64,000 bases of DNA from Desmonostoc vinosum HA7617-LM4. GTDB taxonomy: Bacteria > Cyanobacteriota > Cyanobacteriia > Cyanobacteriales > Nostocaceae. Below are positions 16,932-26,477 of this stretch, one piece after another (within the stretch, counting starts at the first letter, position 1; the number at the start of each line of letters is the position of its first letter). The stretch is taken from positions 40,726-104,725 of the forward strand of contig JAHHHC010000022.1 of the NCBI GenBank assembly GCA_019359515.1. Reading direction: 5' to 3'. The position numbers and the translations under genes are program-made. Under the pieces are notes generated by a model. The model ran no database searches, was not told where the DNA came from, and saw only the letters and a list, made by a program, of their open reading frames with translations.

Positions 16932-17537
16932 TTACCAAATTTGACTTAAGTCTAAAATAAACCCAAGTAGTAACGCTTCACCGCTCAGTGTTTTCGGATT
17001 ATTTAATTCCTCAACCGCTGTATTAGGACGATAAATAAAAACTTTACGTTGTTTTCTATCAATTAACCAACCAAGTTGTGTCCCATTATTAATATACTCT
17101 TGCATCTTATCTTGCAAAACTCGCAAACTATCACTCTCAGAACGCAGTTCAATGACAAATTCCGGGCAAATTGGTGCAAATTTTTTTCGTAGTTCTGATG
17201 GTATTGCTTCCCAGCGTGTACGTTTTATCCATGCCGCATCTGGAGACTTAACAGCGCCATTAGGTAAAGTAAATCCACCACTGGAACCAAACCCCACCCC
17301 TGTACCATCTTGCTGTGTCCATGCCCATAACTGACCAATTAAATTAAAATTATGCTCATCAGTTTCTGCACCAGTAGGGGACATAATCTCTAATTCTCCA
17401 GCAGCGTTACGTTCAATACGAAAATCGCGGTTTAGCTGACAAAACTCGTAAAATTGATCGTTTGTCATGGCGATCGCAGGTTGCAGTTGCAAGACAATTG
17501 GTACAATCTCTGTGACTAGGGGTAAGTTTGTAGTCAT
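16932..17537 (-). CDS. Uma2 family (DUF820) putative restriction-endonuclease-fold protein
   Basis: From the ATG at 17537 the protein has 201 residues; a GTG at 17558 would add seven. It carries the DUF820/Uma2 pattern found in many copies per cyanobacterial genome: MTNDQFYEFCQLN, RIERNAAGELEIMSPTG, SPDAAWI and PEFVIELRSESDSLRVLQDKM. SPDAAW and FVIELRSESD carry the Asp and the E-x-x-x-(S/D) residues of the PD-(D/E)XK-like site. The function of the family is not settled; nuclease activity is inferred from the fold. It stands alone between terminators of ycf35 and the divergent cyanovirin-like gene. Confidence 0.85.
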   Translation of the reverse strand: MTTNLPLVTEIVPIVLQLQPAIAMTNDQFYEFCQLNRDFRIERNAAGELEIMSPTGAETDEHNFNLIGQLWAWTQQDGTGVGFGSSGGFTLPNGAVKSPDAAWIKRTRWEAIPSELRKKFAPICPEFVIELRSESDSLRVLQDKMQEYINNGTQLGWLIDRKQRKVFIYRPNTAVEELNNPKTLSGEALLLGFILDLSQIW

Positions 17538-17755
17538 GATAGTTTTTAGGGACTTCACCTGTTTTTAGGATATATCTTCGCAAGAATATTGGAAAATTAA
17601 GCAACTGTGGGTCTGTTTTCCCAGATGGAGAAGTTAAGCGCGATCGCAATCCGCCATAGTTAAAAACTATTAATTTTAAGTATAGAAAAAAACACTAAAT
17701 CTTAAGATAATCCTCGATTATTTTCATAAATCCTCTACTTAAGGAGAGATCACAA

Positions 17756-18142
17756 ATGCTGAAAATTTGTATTGCTTTTCTTTGCACTATCTTTCTGACT
17801 TTTAACCTAGTCATTGGTAACGCCTGGGCAGTAGGTCAATTTTCTCAGACCTGTGAGAACATTAATATCAACGGTTCAATCTTAACGGCCGATTGCGAGA
17901 AAGCTAATGGACGTACGTATTCTGCAACTTCCATCGATCTAAATCCACATATTGCCAATATTGATGGAACTTTAAGCTGGGACGGAGAGCAATTCGCTTT
18001 AACTTGCGATAATATTGGTCTGGCTGCTACTAACAGACTTCGTGCTGAGTGCGAGAAAGCTGATGGACAAACTTATATAGGCTCATACCTCAATCTTGAT
18101 GAGCATATTGCCAATTCTAATGGAACTCTTAAGTACGAATAA
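17756..18142 (+). CDS. Secreted cyanovirin-N homologue (CVNH lectin)
   Basis: The 128-residue precursor has a signal peptide cut after NAWA (about residue 25), leaving 103 residues, against 101 in cyanovirin-N of Nostoc ellipsosporum. The mature chain begins VGQFSQTC and ends NLDEHIANSNGTLKYE, very close to cyanovirin-N (LGKFSQTC and DDHIANIDGTLKYE as I recall). The four disulfide cysteines are in place (C33, C47, C84, C99), and the two tandem CVNH repeats are visible. Known members bind high-mannose glycans. AAGGAGAGATC precedes the ATG. Export to the periplasm or outside is expected; the natural target is unknown. Confidence 0.93.
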   Translation: MLKICIAFLCTIFLTFNLVIGNAWAVGQFSQTCENININGSILTADCEKANGRTYSATSIDLNPHIANIDGTLSWDGEQFALTCDNIGLAATNRLRAECEKADGQTYIGSYLNLDEHIANSNGTLKYE

Positions 18143-18252
18143 TACAGCTATTACAGCTAACGTCAGGTAGGTTAGGACATAAACTAAACAGAAAACCCAG
18201 ACACCAAGAGACTTTCAAGCCTGTTCCCTGCTATAAACAATGCCAAAATTTT

Positions 18253-18276
18253 AGGGGTGGTTACAAAACCACCCCT
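18253..18276. terminator. Bidirectional terminator between the CVNH gene and ndhD
   Basis: AGGGGTGGTT, loop ACAA, AACCACCCCT: a perfect 10-bp stem in the middle of the convergent spacer. It can serve both genes. Confidence 0.75.
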
Positions 18277-18329
18277 CTATTCCCCTCATATTTAAAATTT
18301 ACTTACACTACACTTCTTAAGAAGTATAT

Positions 18330-19943
18330 TTACTCAGCAATATTAACTAAACTTTCAACTTCGGAAGTCGCCAATGTTGGGGCTGTAAAAATTCGTGAGT
18401 ACAGACTTGATGGTTGTTGATGAGCAACAACTGGTAGAACTTGACGAGCATGGGTTGCTACTTCTGTTGCTTTCACATCATAAGTCTGTGTTGCTAACTT
18501 AGGATATAAACCGATACTGATAATTGGAATTAGCAGACAAGCGGTGATAAATAACTCGCGGGGTTTGACATCTGAGATTACGGCATCCAAATGTAACTCT
18601 TCACTTTGCTGTCCGTAGAATACTTGACGGAGCATTGAAAGTAAATAAATCGGAGTCAGAATCACACCCACTGCTGATAGCAGTACGACTACAATCTTGA
18701 AACTAGAACTGTAAACATCGCTGGTGGCGATACCGAGAAACACCATCAATTCGCCAGCAAAACCACTCATACCAGGTAAGGCGAGAGAAGCCATTGCACC
18801 TGCGGTAAATAGCGCGAAGGTTTTGGGCATTACTTTTGCCATGCCGCCCATTTTATCCATCGCCAAGGTGTGGGTACGTTCGTATGTGACGCCAGATAGG
18901 AAGAACAAGCTAGCAGCAATCAAACCGTGGGAAACCATCTGCAAAACTGCACCACTGACACCGAGTTCTGTGTAGGAGGCTAAACCAATCAGCACAAATC
19001 CCATGTGGGCAATGGAAGAGTAGGCCAAGCGCCGCTTGAGGTTGGTTTGAGCAAAGGCGCAACACGCACCGTAGACTATATTTACTACACCCAAAATTGC
19101 CAATACTGGGGCAAAAGTCACATGGGCGTTGGGCAACATTTCAATGTTGAAGCGGATGAGGGCATAACCACCCATTTTTAGTAAAACACCAGCCAATATC
19201 ATTGAACCGGGTGCTGATGCTTCACCATGGGCATCAGGCAACCAAGTATGTAGAGGGAAAATTGGCAGCTTTACTCCGAAGGCAATCAAGAAACCTGCGT
19301 AAACTAACAATTCAAAAGCTTTAGGATATTGCTTCATTCCCAGAGTCGCCATGTCGAAGGTGACGGTATCTCCAGAGAATGCCATTGCTAAACCCGCAAC
19401 CAAGATAAATATTGATGCGGCGGCGGTGTAAAGAATAAACTTAGTCGCTGCATATTGACGTTTTGGCCCTCCCCAAATAGAAATCAGCAGGTAAACCGGC
19501 ACTAACTCGATTTCCCACATTAGGAAGAACAACAGTAAATCTTGAGCGACAAATACGCCAAGCTGGGCACTGTACATCGCTAACATCAAACCATAAAACA
19601 ATCGCGGCTTGGTGGTAACTTTCCAAGCCGCGAAGATTGCGAGAGTATTAATCAAACCTGTCAGAAGTACCAGGGGCATCGACAGACCATCAACCCCTAC
19701 TGACCAATTCAAACCCAACTGCGGTACCCAAGGATAACTTTCTACAAGTTGGAGTGTTGAATTCTGGAAATCATAATGATACCAAAAGGCATAAATCATT
19801 AATGCAAAGTCGGCGATCGCAATTCCCAAACTATACCAGCGGACGGTTCTACCTTCTTTATCGGGAATTATAGGGATGGCTAAGGCAGCCACCAAGGGCA
19901 ATAAAATTATGGCTGTTAGCCAAGGAAATTCCATAAAATTCAT
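18330..19943 (-). CDS. ndhD: NAD(P)H-quinone oxidoreductase subunit 4 (NdhD1 type)
   Basis: This is a proton-pumping membrane subunit of the photosynthetic NDH-1 complex in thylakoid membranes, used in cyclic electron flow and respiration. The protein has 537 residues from the ATG at 19943 (a TTG at 19955 would add four) and about 14 membrane segments. Family marks include [18 protein letters not shown] with the conserved Glu, the ion-channel Lys region [21 protein letters not shown], and [14 protein letters not shown]. It resembles NdhD1/D2 (respiratory type) rather than the CO2-uptake NdhD3/D4. No ndhF is next to it. Confidence 0.95.
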   Translation of the reverse strand: MNFMEFPWLTAIILLPLVAALAIPIIPDKEGRTVRWYSLGIAIADFALMIYAFWYHYDFQNSTLQLVESYPWVPQLGLNWSVGVDGLSMPLVLLTGLINTLAIFAAWKVTTKPRLFYGLMLAMYSAQLGVFVAQDLLLFFLMWEIELVPVYLLISIWGGPKRQYAATKFILYTAAASIFILVAGLAMAFSGDTVTFDMATLGMKQYPKAFELLVYAGFLIAFGVKLPIFPLHTWLPDAHGEASAPGSMILAGVLLKMGGYALIRFNIEMLPNAHVTFAPVLAILGVVNIVYGACCAFAQTNLKRRLAYSSIAHMGFVLIGLASYTELGVSGAVLQMVSHGLIAASLFFLSGVTYERTHTLAMDKMGGMAKVMPKTFALFTAGAMASLALPGMSGFAGELMVFLGIATSDVYSSSFKIVVVLLSAVGVILTPIYLLSMLRQVFYGQQSEELHLDAVISDVKPRELFITACLLIPIISIGLYPKLATQTYDVKATEVATHARQVLPVVAHQQPSSLYSRIFTAPTLATSEVESLVNIAE

Positions 19944-20252
19944 CACTTCTGACAATCGTTTTTTGTTTTCGCTTTTGATTACATTATATTAAGCAATTCA
20001 TAGTTTTGTAAATTTTATTGACCTCCGAATAATTAAATTTTGGGGTTTTTTTGAGCATATGTACTCACAAAAGTCTAGGTTGTGAGCATTGATAAGTATT
20101 TATTCTGATCATTTACCGTTGCAATGCTATTCTAAATGTAAAGTTTTGCAACGTCAACAATCAATAGTAGTTCCAGCCAATGTGATCAAAACAGCGATCG
20201 CACAAGCATATGTGAATTGCCGCGATCGCCGATTGCAGGTATGACTGAACTG
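19944..20252. other. Intergenic region upstream of ndhD
   Basis: The 309 bp between ndhD and the coiled-coil gene are A+T-rich with two HIP1-type GCGATCGC sites near 20195 and 20223. The ndhD promoter must lie here, but I cannot point to a clear -10/-35 pair. No gene is seen. Confidence 0.4.
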
Positions 20253-20762
20253 CTAAACAATCCGGTTGACAATCGTCCAAACTTCCCCATCTGAACGGAC
20301 GTGGGGGACGGAAATTGTCTTGAACCCGGTGATGAAAGGTTTGTAGTACACTTGCCAATAAATGGGACTTAGTTGATCAGCACAAGTTTTTAGCTGGCGG
20401 ATTTCTGTTGCTAGTTCTCCTGCCAGTTGATTAATGCGTTGGGCATGAACTTGAGCTACTTTTTTCACTTCTTCTAGCTGTTGCTGTTGGGTGAGTTGTT
20501 TTGATTCAACCTGCCAACGAGTTAATTGAGCTTGTTTATGATTTAGCTGTATTTTTAATGCGGCGATCGCATCATCTATACCTTTAAGTTCAGCAAATAA
20601 CTGGGGATTTTCTCTGGCTTGGCGACGGTAGGTCTCAACCATTGCTAGAGGTGAATCATTCTCGCCAGATTCTACATCATTAATAGTGAGGGTAGCGCGT
20701 TCTTGCTGGAGAACTTGAATTTGAGATTGAAGTGCTGTGATTTCTGCTTGAATTTGATCCAT
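20253..20762 (-). CDS. Conserved coiled-coil protein of unknown function
   Basis: The 169-residue protein is mostly helical: IQAEITALQSQIQVLQQER at the start and a long Gln/Glu/Lys-rich coiled coil to about residue 125, then a conserved globular end YWQVYYKPFITGFKTISVPHVRSDGEVWTIVNRIV. I do not recognise a named family; the end pattern looks conserved in cyanobacteria. It starts 5 bp after the stop of thrB on the same strand, so the two are probably co-transcribed. Its link to threonine synthesis may be only positional. Confidence 0.75.
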   Translation of the reverse strand: MDQIQAEITALQSQIQVLQQERATLTINDVESGENDSPLAMVETYRRQARENPQLFAELKGIDDAIAALKIQLNHKQAQLTRWQVESKQLTQQQQLEEVKKVAQVHAQRINQLAGELATEIRQLKTCADQLSPIYWQVYYKPFITGFKTISVPHVRSDGEVWTIVNRIV

Positions 20763-20767
20763 AATCT

Positions 20768-21694
20768 CTATCCCTCGTGAACGCTGCTAGTTGCACCTTG
20801 GGTATCTAAAGCAAGCGATCGCACAACGTTCGTAATTCCTTCTCCTTGCCAAGCATTTTCCATTGCGGCCTCCACGGCTGTTGAGTGGGCTGCATCTGCT
20901 AAAGCTAGCAGTGTCGGCCCCGCACCACTAATCACCATGCCATAAGCACCAGCAGTCACAGCTGCTATGTTGACAGCATCGTAACCAGGAATCAAATTTT
21001 TACGATAAGGTTGATGCAACTTATCTTGCAAGGCTGCCTTTAACCATTCTCCTTTGGCAGTTTCCAACCCACGTAACAATAACCCTAGATGCGCCGTGTT
21101 GAAAATTGCATCTGCACGACTCACTTCATTTGGCAGAACACTCCGCGCCTCTTGGGTGGAAAGCTCAAAATTAGGAATAGCAACTATCGGCACAACATCG
21201 TCGTGCCAAGGAACGTCACAAATTTCCCAACCTGTGCCACTAGTAGCAGCCAGACGACAACCTCCTAGCAAGGCTGGAACGACATTATCAGGATGCCCTT
21301 CGATAGCGATCGCTAACTCCATTAGTTGCAACTCATTTAAAGGCGCACCTGCCAGTTGATTAGCCGCAATCAACCCACCAACAATTGCCGTCGCTGAACT
21401 ACCCAAACCTCTAGATAACGGTACACCCAACTGAATTTTTATTTTTACTGATGGCGGCATTTGTTCTAAATGTTCATAAAATTTGATAAATGCCTGATAT
21501 AGCAGATTACTCTCATTAGTTGGTACTTGTTGAGCTTCTGTACCCGTAACATTAATAATTAATCTATTCTCTTCGGTGCGAGTAAACTTGAACTCGTTGT
21601 ATAGCGTTAAAGCTGCACCAATGCAGTCAAAGCCAGGCCCCAAATTAGCAGTTGTGGCAGGAACAGTTACAGTGACATCAGAAATAACAGACAT
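20768..21694 (-). CDS. thrB: Homoserine kinase ThrB
   Basis: ThrB phosphorylates homoserine in threonine synthesis. The 308-residue GHMP kinase has the opening VTVPATTANLGPGFDCIGAAL, the ATP-binding motif VPLSRGLGSSATAIVGG, and the C-terminal GHMP motif AYGMVISGAGPTLLAL. Length and motifs are normal. The ATG at 21694 is preceded by no strong ribosome site. It is followed directly by the coiled-coil gene. Confidence 0.97.
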   Translation of the reverse strand: MSVISDVTVTVPATTANLGPGFDCIGAALTLYNEFKFTRTEENRLIINVTGTEAQQVPTNESNLLYQAFIKFYEHLEQMPPSVKIKIQLGVPLSRGLGSSATAIVGGLIAANQLAGAPLNELQLMELAIAIEGHPDNVVPALLGGCRLAATSGTGWEICDVPWHDDVVPIVAIPNFELSTQEARSVLPNEVSRADAIFNTAHLGLLLRGLETAKGEWLKAALQDKLHQPYRKNLIPGYDAVNIAAVTAGAYGMVISGAGPTLLALADAAHSTAVEAAMENAWQGEGITNVVRSLALDTQGATSSVHEG

Positions 21695-21773
21695 TTGTCA
21701 ATACTCACTAATTAATCAATTAGCATCCCATGTCGTGCTAATTCGTAATTCGTAATTCGTAATTCGTAATTAA

Positions 21774-22043
21774 GGCGTTGCATAATTGCGGGATGATTTA
21801 TCGGGCTACGCCCCGCTACGCTAACACGCAGAGGCAAGGCAGCGCGTTGCGGAGCGAGTGTGGTCTTGGGGAGCCACCCCCGTGGGCGGGTTTCCCGACT
21901 TGAGGGGAGTGGCGTGGTTTCCCCCATGAACAACTCGCGTCGGGGTTCCCCCCGTTGTAGCGACTGCCGCGCACCAGACGCAGAGAGAATAAAGAGTTTG
22001 AGATTTCAATCCATCATATTTCATCCTATGATTCAGCAACGCC
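21774..22043. mobile_element. 270-bp MITE-like element with 8-bp target duplication
   Basis: The element begins GGCGTTGCATAATTGCGGGA and ends with the inverse of GGCGTTGCTGAATCATAGGA; 20 of the first 28 end positions agree. It is flanked by the exact direct repeat GTAATTAA at 21766-21773 and 22044-22051, as expected of a target-site duplication. The interior is GC-rich and contains a copy (21868-21896, minus) of a repeat also found at 49083-49111 and inside the histidine kinase gene at 51693-51721. It has no transposase, so it would be moved by an enzyme in trans. Confidence 0.75.
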
Positions 22044-22051
22044 GTAATTAA

Positions 22052-22318
22052 AATACATTAGCCGATTGCTGAACAATACATATATGCAATGCTATGGTGA
22101 GCGCTCACTAGCTAAATTCATCTGAATTTAGCTGTTTATTGTTATGTCTAAGATAATAGGATATAATTTAAGAATCTACTTCTGTCTTAAAGAAGCGTAC
22201 AAGAATTTTGCAATAAAAATAGCATTAGTAATTTGAGTGGCGATCGCTAGCTGTTAGCCATAAAATAAGGCTTTGCTGTAAAATTAAATATGAACACTCA
22301 AAGCTTACAGGCATTTTC
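22052..22318. other. Divergent spacer before the DUF72 gene, with palindromes
   Basis: GTGAGCGCTCAC (22097-22108) is a perfect palindrome, and AGCTAAATTC pairs with GAATTTAGCT at 22110-22133 to form a hairpin next to it. They may be a regulatory site or a terminator. The remainder shows nothing recognisable apart from a HIP1 site. Confidence 0.45.
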
Positions 22319-23173
22319 ATGACCTTTTTCATTGGTTGTGCAGTTTGGGCGTATAAAGGCTGGGTGGGTGAACTTTATCCACTAGGCACTCGTACTACCG
22401 AGTTTTTACATCTTTATAGCCGTCGCTTAACCACTGTGGAAGGTAATACCACCTTTTATGCTGTACCTAACCAAGAAACTGTTACCCGTTGGGCAACCGA
22501 AACACCTCCTGGCTTTGAATTTTGTCTGAAATTACCTAGAGATATCACCCATCAAGGCTTACTGCAACCACATATCCCTGCTGCTTTAAAATTTCTTGCA
22601 GGGATGCGACTTTTAAATCAGCGTCTGGGGCCGATTTTTGCTCAATTACCACCCAGTTATGCACCTGCTTTGCTTGACGATTTGACAACTTTTTTGTCAG
22701 CTTGGCCACGCCAAGACGCACCTCTAGCACTAGAAGTCAGGCATCCAGACTGGTTTAAGGAACCTCATGCTAGCAATTTGACAGCACTTTTAGAAAAGCT
22801 CGGCGTAGGAAGAGTGCTTTTAGACTCGCGTCCGATTTACACTGGAGATGATGATCCGCAACTACAATCGGAACGGCGCAAACCCAAATTACCGTTACAA
22901 TTGAGCGTGACAGCTCCTTTTAGCCTGATTAGGTTTATCTCGCATCCTACTTTAGCAGTGAATCAGCCCTTGATGGCAGAGTGGGTCAAGCAGATTCAGC
23001 AATGGTTGCAAGCGGGAGTGCGAATTTATTTCTTTGTCCATTGTCCAATAGAAATGCGATCGCCAAGCACAGCCTTTTACTTCCAACAGCTATTAGAACA
23101 GAGTGGTGTAGCAGTTCCACCACTGCCAGGGAATAACCTTAAGCATCCCCCCAATCAACTCAGTTTGTGGTAA
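22319..23173 (+). CDS. DUF72 (YecE-like) family protein
   Basis: The 284-residue protein has the DUF72 pattern, a TIM-barrel family: IGCAVWAYKGWVGELYP, the VEGNTTFYAVPNQETVTRWA segment, FEFCLKLPRDITH, ALEVRHPDWF and a C-terminal YFFVHCPIEMRSPSTAFYFQQLL. The enzymatic function of the family is unknown. Length is normal for cyanobacterial members. It is monocistronic as far as can be seen. Confidence 0.9.
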   Translation: MTFFIGCAVWAYKGWVGELYPLGTRTTEFLHLYSRRLTTVEGNTTFYAVPNQETVTRWATETPPGFEFCLKLPRDITHQGLLQPHIPAALKFLAGMRLLNQRLGPIFAQLPPSYAPALLDDLTTFLSAWPRQDAPLALEVRHPDWFKEPHASNLTALLEKLGVGRVLLDSRPIYTGDDDPQLQSERRKPKLPLQLSVTAPFSLIRFISHPTLAVNQPLMAEWVKQIQQWLQAGVRIYFFVHCPIEMRSPSTAFYFQQLLEQSGVAVPPLPGNNLKHPPNQLSLW

Positions 23174-23412
23174 GCAAACTGTTTCTTCCCATCCTTTTTG
23201 GACTTTCGCCAGATATTTCATATTTAATAATTTCAAAAAGAGCGATAATTATCATTACAGTACTTTTCTGTTACTTAATATTCTCTCACCTCTAAAAAAG
23301 AAATAATACTCTTCATTACTAAATAGCGATGAAGATACAGAAATGTATTGATTTTGAGTGTGTACATGATTCAGGCAATTTTTTGAGAGCAGTTACACCA
23401 AAGGAGGTTGAG

Positions 23413-23853
23413 ATGAGTCGTCTTCTTTATGAAAGCTCAGTCTCATACAAAGGATATCTGATCATTCCTTTTGTTTTTGGCAAAGCGGATAATTACGAAA
23501 TCTATTCGTATAAATTATTGTCCGCAATGGGACAGAAAAGCCAATTTCACAAGGCAGAAAATCCAGCAGAAATCTATGGCAGTAGCCCTAGTAATATCAT
23601 TGATATTGCTAAAGAGCATATTGACAAATATGCAGATTTCGTCATTGAAGGAGATAATTTTAAGTCTCGCTATATTTACCACAATAACTTGATTGTCGTC
23701 TTTCAAGAAAATGGTAAATATTTTTACGATCATTACCCACCGGAATTATTGAATAATATTGCTGCACCCAAATTATTCAAGTCCGAGTATGAATGTTTAA
23801 ATTGGATCAAGCAGGGACTTGATAAGCGACATACTTGGCAAAGAGCGAAATAA
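23413..23853 (+). CDS. Hypothetical protein
   Basis: I chose the ATG at 23413 because AAAGGAGG lies ideally in front of it; the frame is open further upstream to 23329. The 146-residue protein is rich in Tyr, Lys and Asn and has no signal peptide or membrane segment. LYESSVSYKGYLIIPFVFGKADNYEIYSYKLLS and CLNWIKQGLDKRHTWQRAK could be the ends of a small mixed alpha/beta domain. I do not recognise the family. The ribosome site and codon pattern support a real gene. Confidence 0.65.
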   Translation: MSRLLYESSVSYKGYLIIPFVFGKADNYEIYSYKLLSAMGQKSQFHKAENPAEIYGSSPSNIIDIAKEHIDKYADFVIEGDNFKSRYIYHNNLIVVFQENGKYFYDHYPPELLNNIAAPKLFKSEYECLNWIKQGLDKRHTWQRAK

Positions 23854-23983
23854 GTGATGTCTTGGCTGTTTATCGTAGAGGTAATTTAGGAATTGCCTCT
23901 ACAATTTCACAAAGAAACGCTATTAGGTAGATTTTTTAGCGCTAAAGTGCTGACTACCAACTGTTTTTATGTTCAGCTAAAGA

Positions 23984-25771
23984 TTAAGACTTGGGCTTAT
24001 AAGTAGAAGCAACATGTAACTCTTTTAATTGCTTAGCATCCACTAGCGAAGGTGCATCTGTTAACAAACAACGCGCCTGTTGTGTCTTTGGAAAAGCAAT
24101 TACATCTCGAATCGATTCTTCTTTAGCTAGCAACATTACCAAGCGATCTAAACCATAGGCGATACCGCCATGAGGTGGTGTACCATATTCAAATGCTTCT
24201 AAGAGAAAACCAAATTTATTTTGGGCTTCTTCAGGAGAAAAACCGATCGCTTCAAACACCTGCTGTTGAATTTCCCGCTGATAAATCCGCAGACTGCCGC
24301 CGCCAACCTCTACACCGTTAAATACTAAGTCATAAGCTTGGGCACGTGCTGTCTTTAAATCACTCAAGTCATCAGGATGCGGTGCAGTAAAGGGGTGGTG
24401 TAGTGCTTCTAGACGTTTTTCGTCAGCATTCCACTCAAACATGGGGAATTCTGTAATCCATAGTAAGTTGATTTTATCTGGATCAATTAATCCAAACTCT
24501 TTAGCGATCGCTTGCCGTAATCTATCTAAGGTTTTATTAACAGTAACAGCGTCACCAGCCCCAAACAACAATAGATGACCAGCTTTTGCACCTGTACGGC
24601 TGAAAATTTCCTGTTTTTGTTCCTCTGTTAAGTTGTCTTTAATTGCACCGATAGTATCGATTTCACCATCATCCCTGACTCGGATATAAGCTAAACCTTT
24701 GGCACCAGCTTCGCTAGCTTCTTTGAATAAGTCACCGCCTGGTTTGATGCGGACATTAGAAATAGCTTCGTTACCGTTAGGAATGGGCAGAATTTTGACA
24801 ATACCACCATTAGCAACAGCATCTCGAAAGACCTTAAAACCAGAGTCTTTTAAGATATCTGAAACATTCACCAATTCTAGACCATAACGAGTATCTGGTT
24901 TATCACTACCGTAGCGTTCCATGCCCTCAGCATAGGTGAGACGAGGGAAAGGATGTTGTAATTCAATGCCTTTAACCGTTTTGAAGATATGACAGACTAA
25001 CTTTTCGTTCAGCTCAATAATTTCTTCTTCAGACATGAAACTCATTTCCATGTCCAACTGGGTAAATTCTGGTTGTCTGTCAGCTCGTAAATCTTCGTCT
25101 CGGAAGCAACGAGCAATCTGATAATATCTATCTAAGCCCGATACCATCAGTATTTGTTTAAATAGCTGGGGTGATTGGGGTAAAGCAAACCATTCCCCAG
25201 GATTAGCGCGACTGGGTAAAACATAGTCCCGCGCCCCTTCTGGGGTAGAACGAGTCAGTATTGGGGTTTCAACTTCGACAAAACCTTCGATATCTTCTAA
25301 GTAGCGGCGCATGGCTTTGACGATTTGATGACGCAACTGCAAATTACGCATCATGCGATCGCGTCGTAAATCCAAGTAACGATACTTCAGCCGCAAGTCT
25401 TCCCGCACAGTTTCGGTGTCAGCCGTGGAAACTTGGAAAGGTAACTGCTTACGGACAGCATTTAGCAGCACAATCTGATCGGCGTAAATCTCTACCTCGC
25501 CTGTGGGGATGCGGGTATTAAGAGATTCTTCAGGACGTTGTGTGACTCTACCGACGATCTCGACAACGTACTCATTGCGTAAAGCGTTTGCCTGTTCATA
25601 GGAATCTGGGGTGCGTTGGGGATCGCTGACAATTTGAACAACTCCAAAGCGATCGCGCAAGTCTAAAAATATCACACCTCCATGATCGCGGCGACGGTCT
25701 ACCCATCCGTGTAAAGTGACAGTTTCTCCAATATGTTCTTTTCGGAGTTCGCCGCAATAGTGAGTTCGCAT
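23984..25771 (-). CDS. aspS: Aspartyl-tRNA synthetase AspS
   Basis: AspS charges tRNA with aspartate. The 595-residue protein has the bacterial-type layout: an N-terminal OB-fold anticodon-binding domain ([24 protein letters not shown]), class II motif 2 [24 protein letters not shown], a GAD insert domain in the middle (about 290-420) and motif 3 [13 protein letters not shown]. Whether it is discriminating or also charges tRNA-Asn cannot be told from the sequence. Start is the ATG at 25771 ([10 protein letters not shown]). Confidence 0.97.
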   Translation of the reverse strand: MRTHYCGELRKEHIGETVTLHGWVDRRRDHGGVIFLDLRDRFGVVQIVSDPQRTPDSYEQANALRNEYVVEIVGRVTQRPEESLNTRIPTGEVEIYADQIVLLNAVRKQLPFQVSTADTETVREDLRLKYRYLDLRRDRMMRNLQLRHQIVKAMRRYLEDIEGFVEVETPILTRSTPEGARDYVLPSRANPGEWFALPQSPQLFKQILMVSGLDRYYQIARCFRDEDLRADRQPEFTQLDMEMSFMSEEEIIELNEKLVCHIFKTVKGIELQHPFPRLTYAEGMERYGSDKPDTRYGLELVNVSDILKDSGFKVFRDAVANGGIVKILPIPNGNEAISNVRIKPGGDLFKEASEAGAKGLAYIRVRDDGEIDTIGAIKDNLTEEQKQEIFSRTGAKAGHLLLFGAGDAVTVNKTLDRLRQAIAKEFGLIDPDKINLLWITEFPMFEWNADEKRLEALHHPFTAPHPDDLSDLKTARAQAYDLVFNGVEVGGGSLRIYQREIQQQVFEAIGFSPEEAQNKFGFLLEAFEYGTPPHGGIAYGLDRLVMLLAKEESIRDVIAFPKTQQARCLLTDAPSLVDAKQLKELHVASTYKPKS

Positions 25772-26023
25772 AGGTATTAATTCTTTATTCCGGGGCTAGA
25801 TTGGCAAGTAAATGTCAAAGCTTTCCCATTATCTAGCATCAATAGTATCTAATTGCAGAAAAGATAACACAATCTCCTACCAACTCTCAATAAAGCCCAA
25901 AGAGCCAGAGTTGAGATGCTCTCTAGCAAACTTAGTGAATCATTAATTATAATCTAAATCCGGTAAGCTAAAGTATGCAATTGCGATACCATCCTTATAA
26001 TGTAAACCAAATAACAAAAGCTT

Positions 26024-26377
26024 ATGGAGCCAGACTCATTGCAAACCGAGGTAATTTTGACGCATCCGCGTCAATGCCTCGGCAGAGTGCATCTTGATTG
26101 GACGCCCCAACCGGGGAACTACCTTGATTTTGAAGGAAAAACTTACGCAGTTTTAGAGCGCCGCCACAGATACCAATTTAAAGCAGGGCGCTACCGTTTA
26201 CATAATATTGCTATTTATGTACAGTCTGCCAAACGACCAGCAGAAAAAAGTTTAGTAGCAGGACGCTGGGTGGTTGGCGATGCTACATGCAGCTATAACG
26301 CTCATTCCGAAATCATTCGTTGTGCAGTCAACCCAGAAGGCCCTTGCGAGTCTTGCCGTTTTTATGAGAAATCATGA
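26024..26377 (+). CDS. DUF6464-type cyanobacterial protein
   Basis: The 117-residue protein has the pattern of a small cyanobacterial family (DUF6464 in my recollection): PGNYLDFEGKTYAVLERRHRYQFKAGRYRLHNIAIYVQ, and a conserved C-terminal CAVNPEGPCESCRFYE. The Cys pairs (CAVNPEGPC, CESC) could bind a metal. No membrane segment is present. It converges on fmt across a block of low-complexity repeats. Its function is unknown. Confidence 0.75.
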   Translation: MEPDSLQTEVILTHPRQCLGRVHLDWTPQPGNYLDFEGKTYAVLERRHRYQFKAGRYRLHNIAIYVQSAKRPAEKSLVAGRWVVGDATCSYNAHSEIIRCAVNPEGPCESCRFYEKS

Positions 26378-26477
26378 AATGGGGAATGGGGAATGGGGAA
26401 TTGGGAATTGTCATTGATTATTCTCCGCGTCCCCGCGTCCCCGCGTCCTCGCGTCTCCCTCATCTCCCTCATCTCCC
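26378..26477. repeat. Low-complexity repeats between two convergent genes
   Basis: The spacer holds GGGGAAT units, CGCGTCCC units and CATCTCCCT nonamers. An open plus-strand frame through it is a compositional artefact. Confidence 0.7.
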
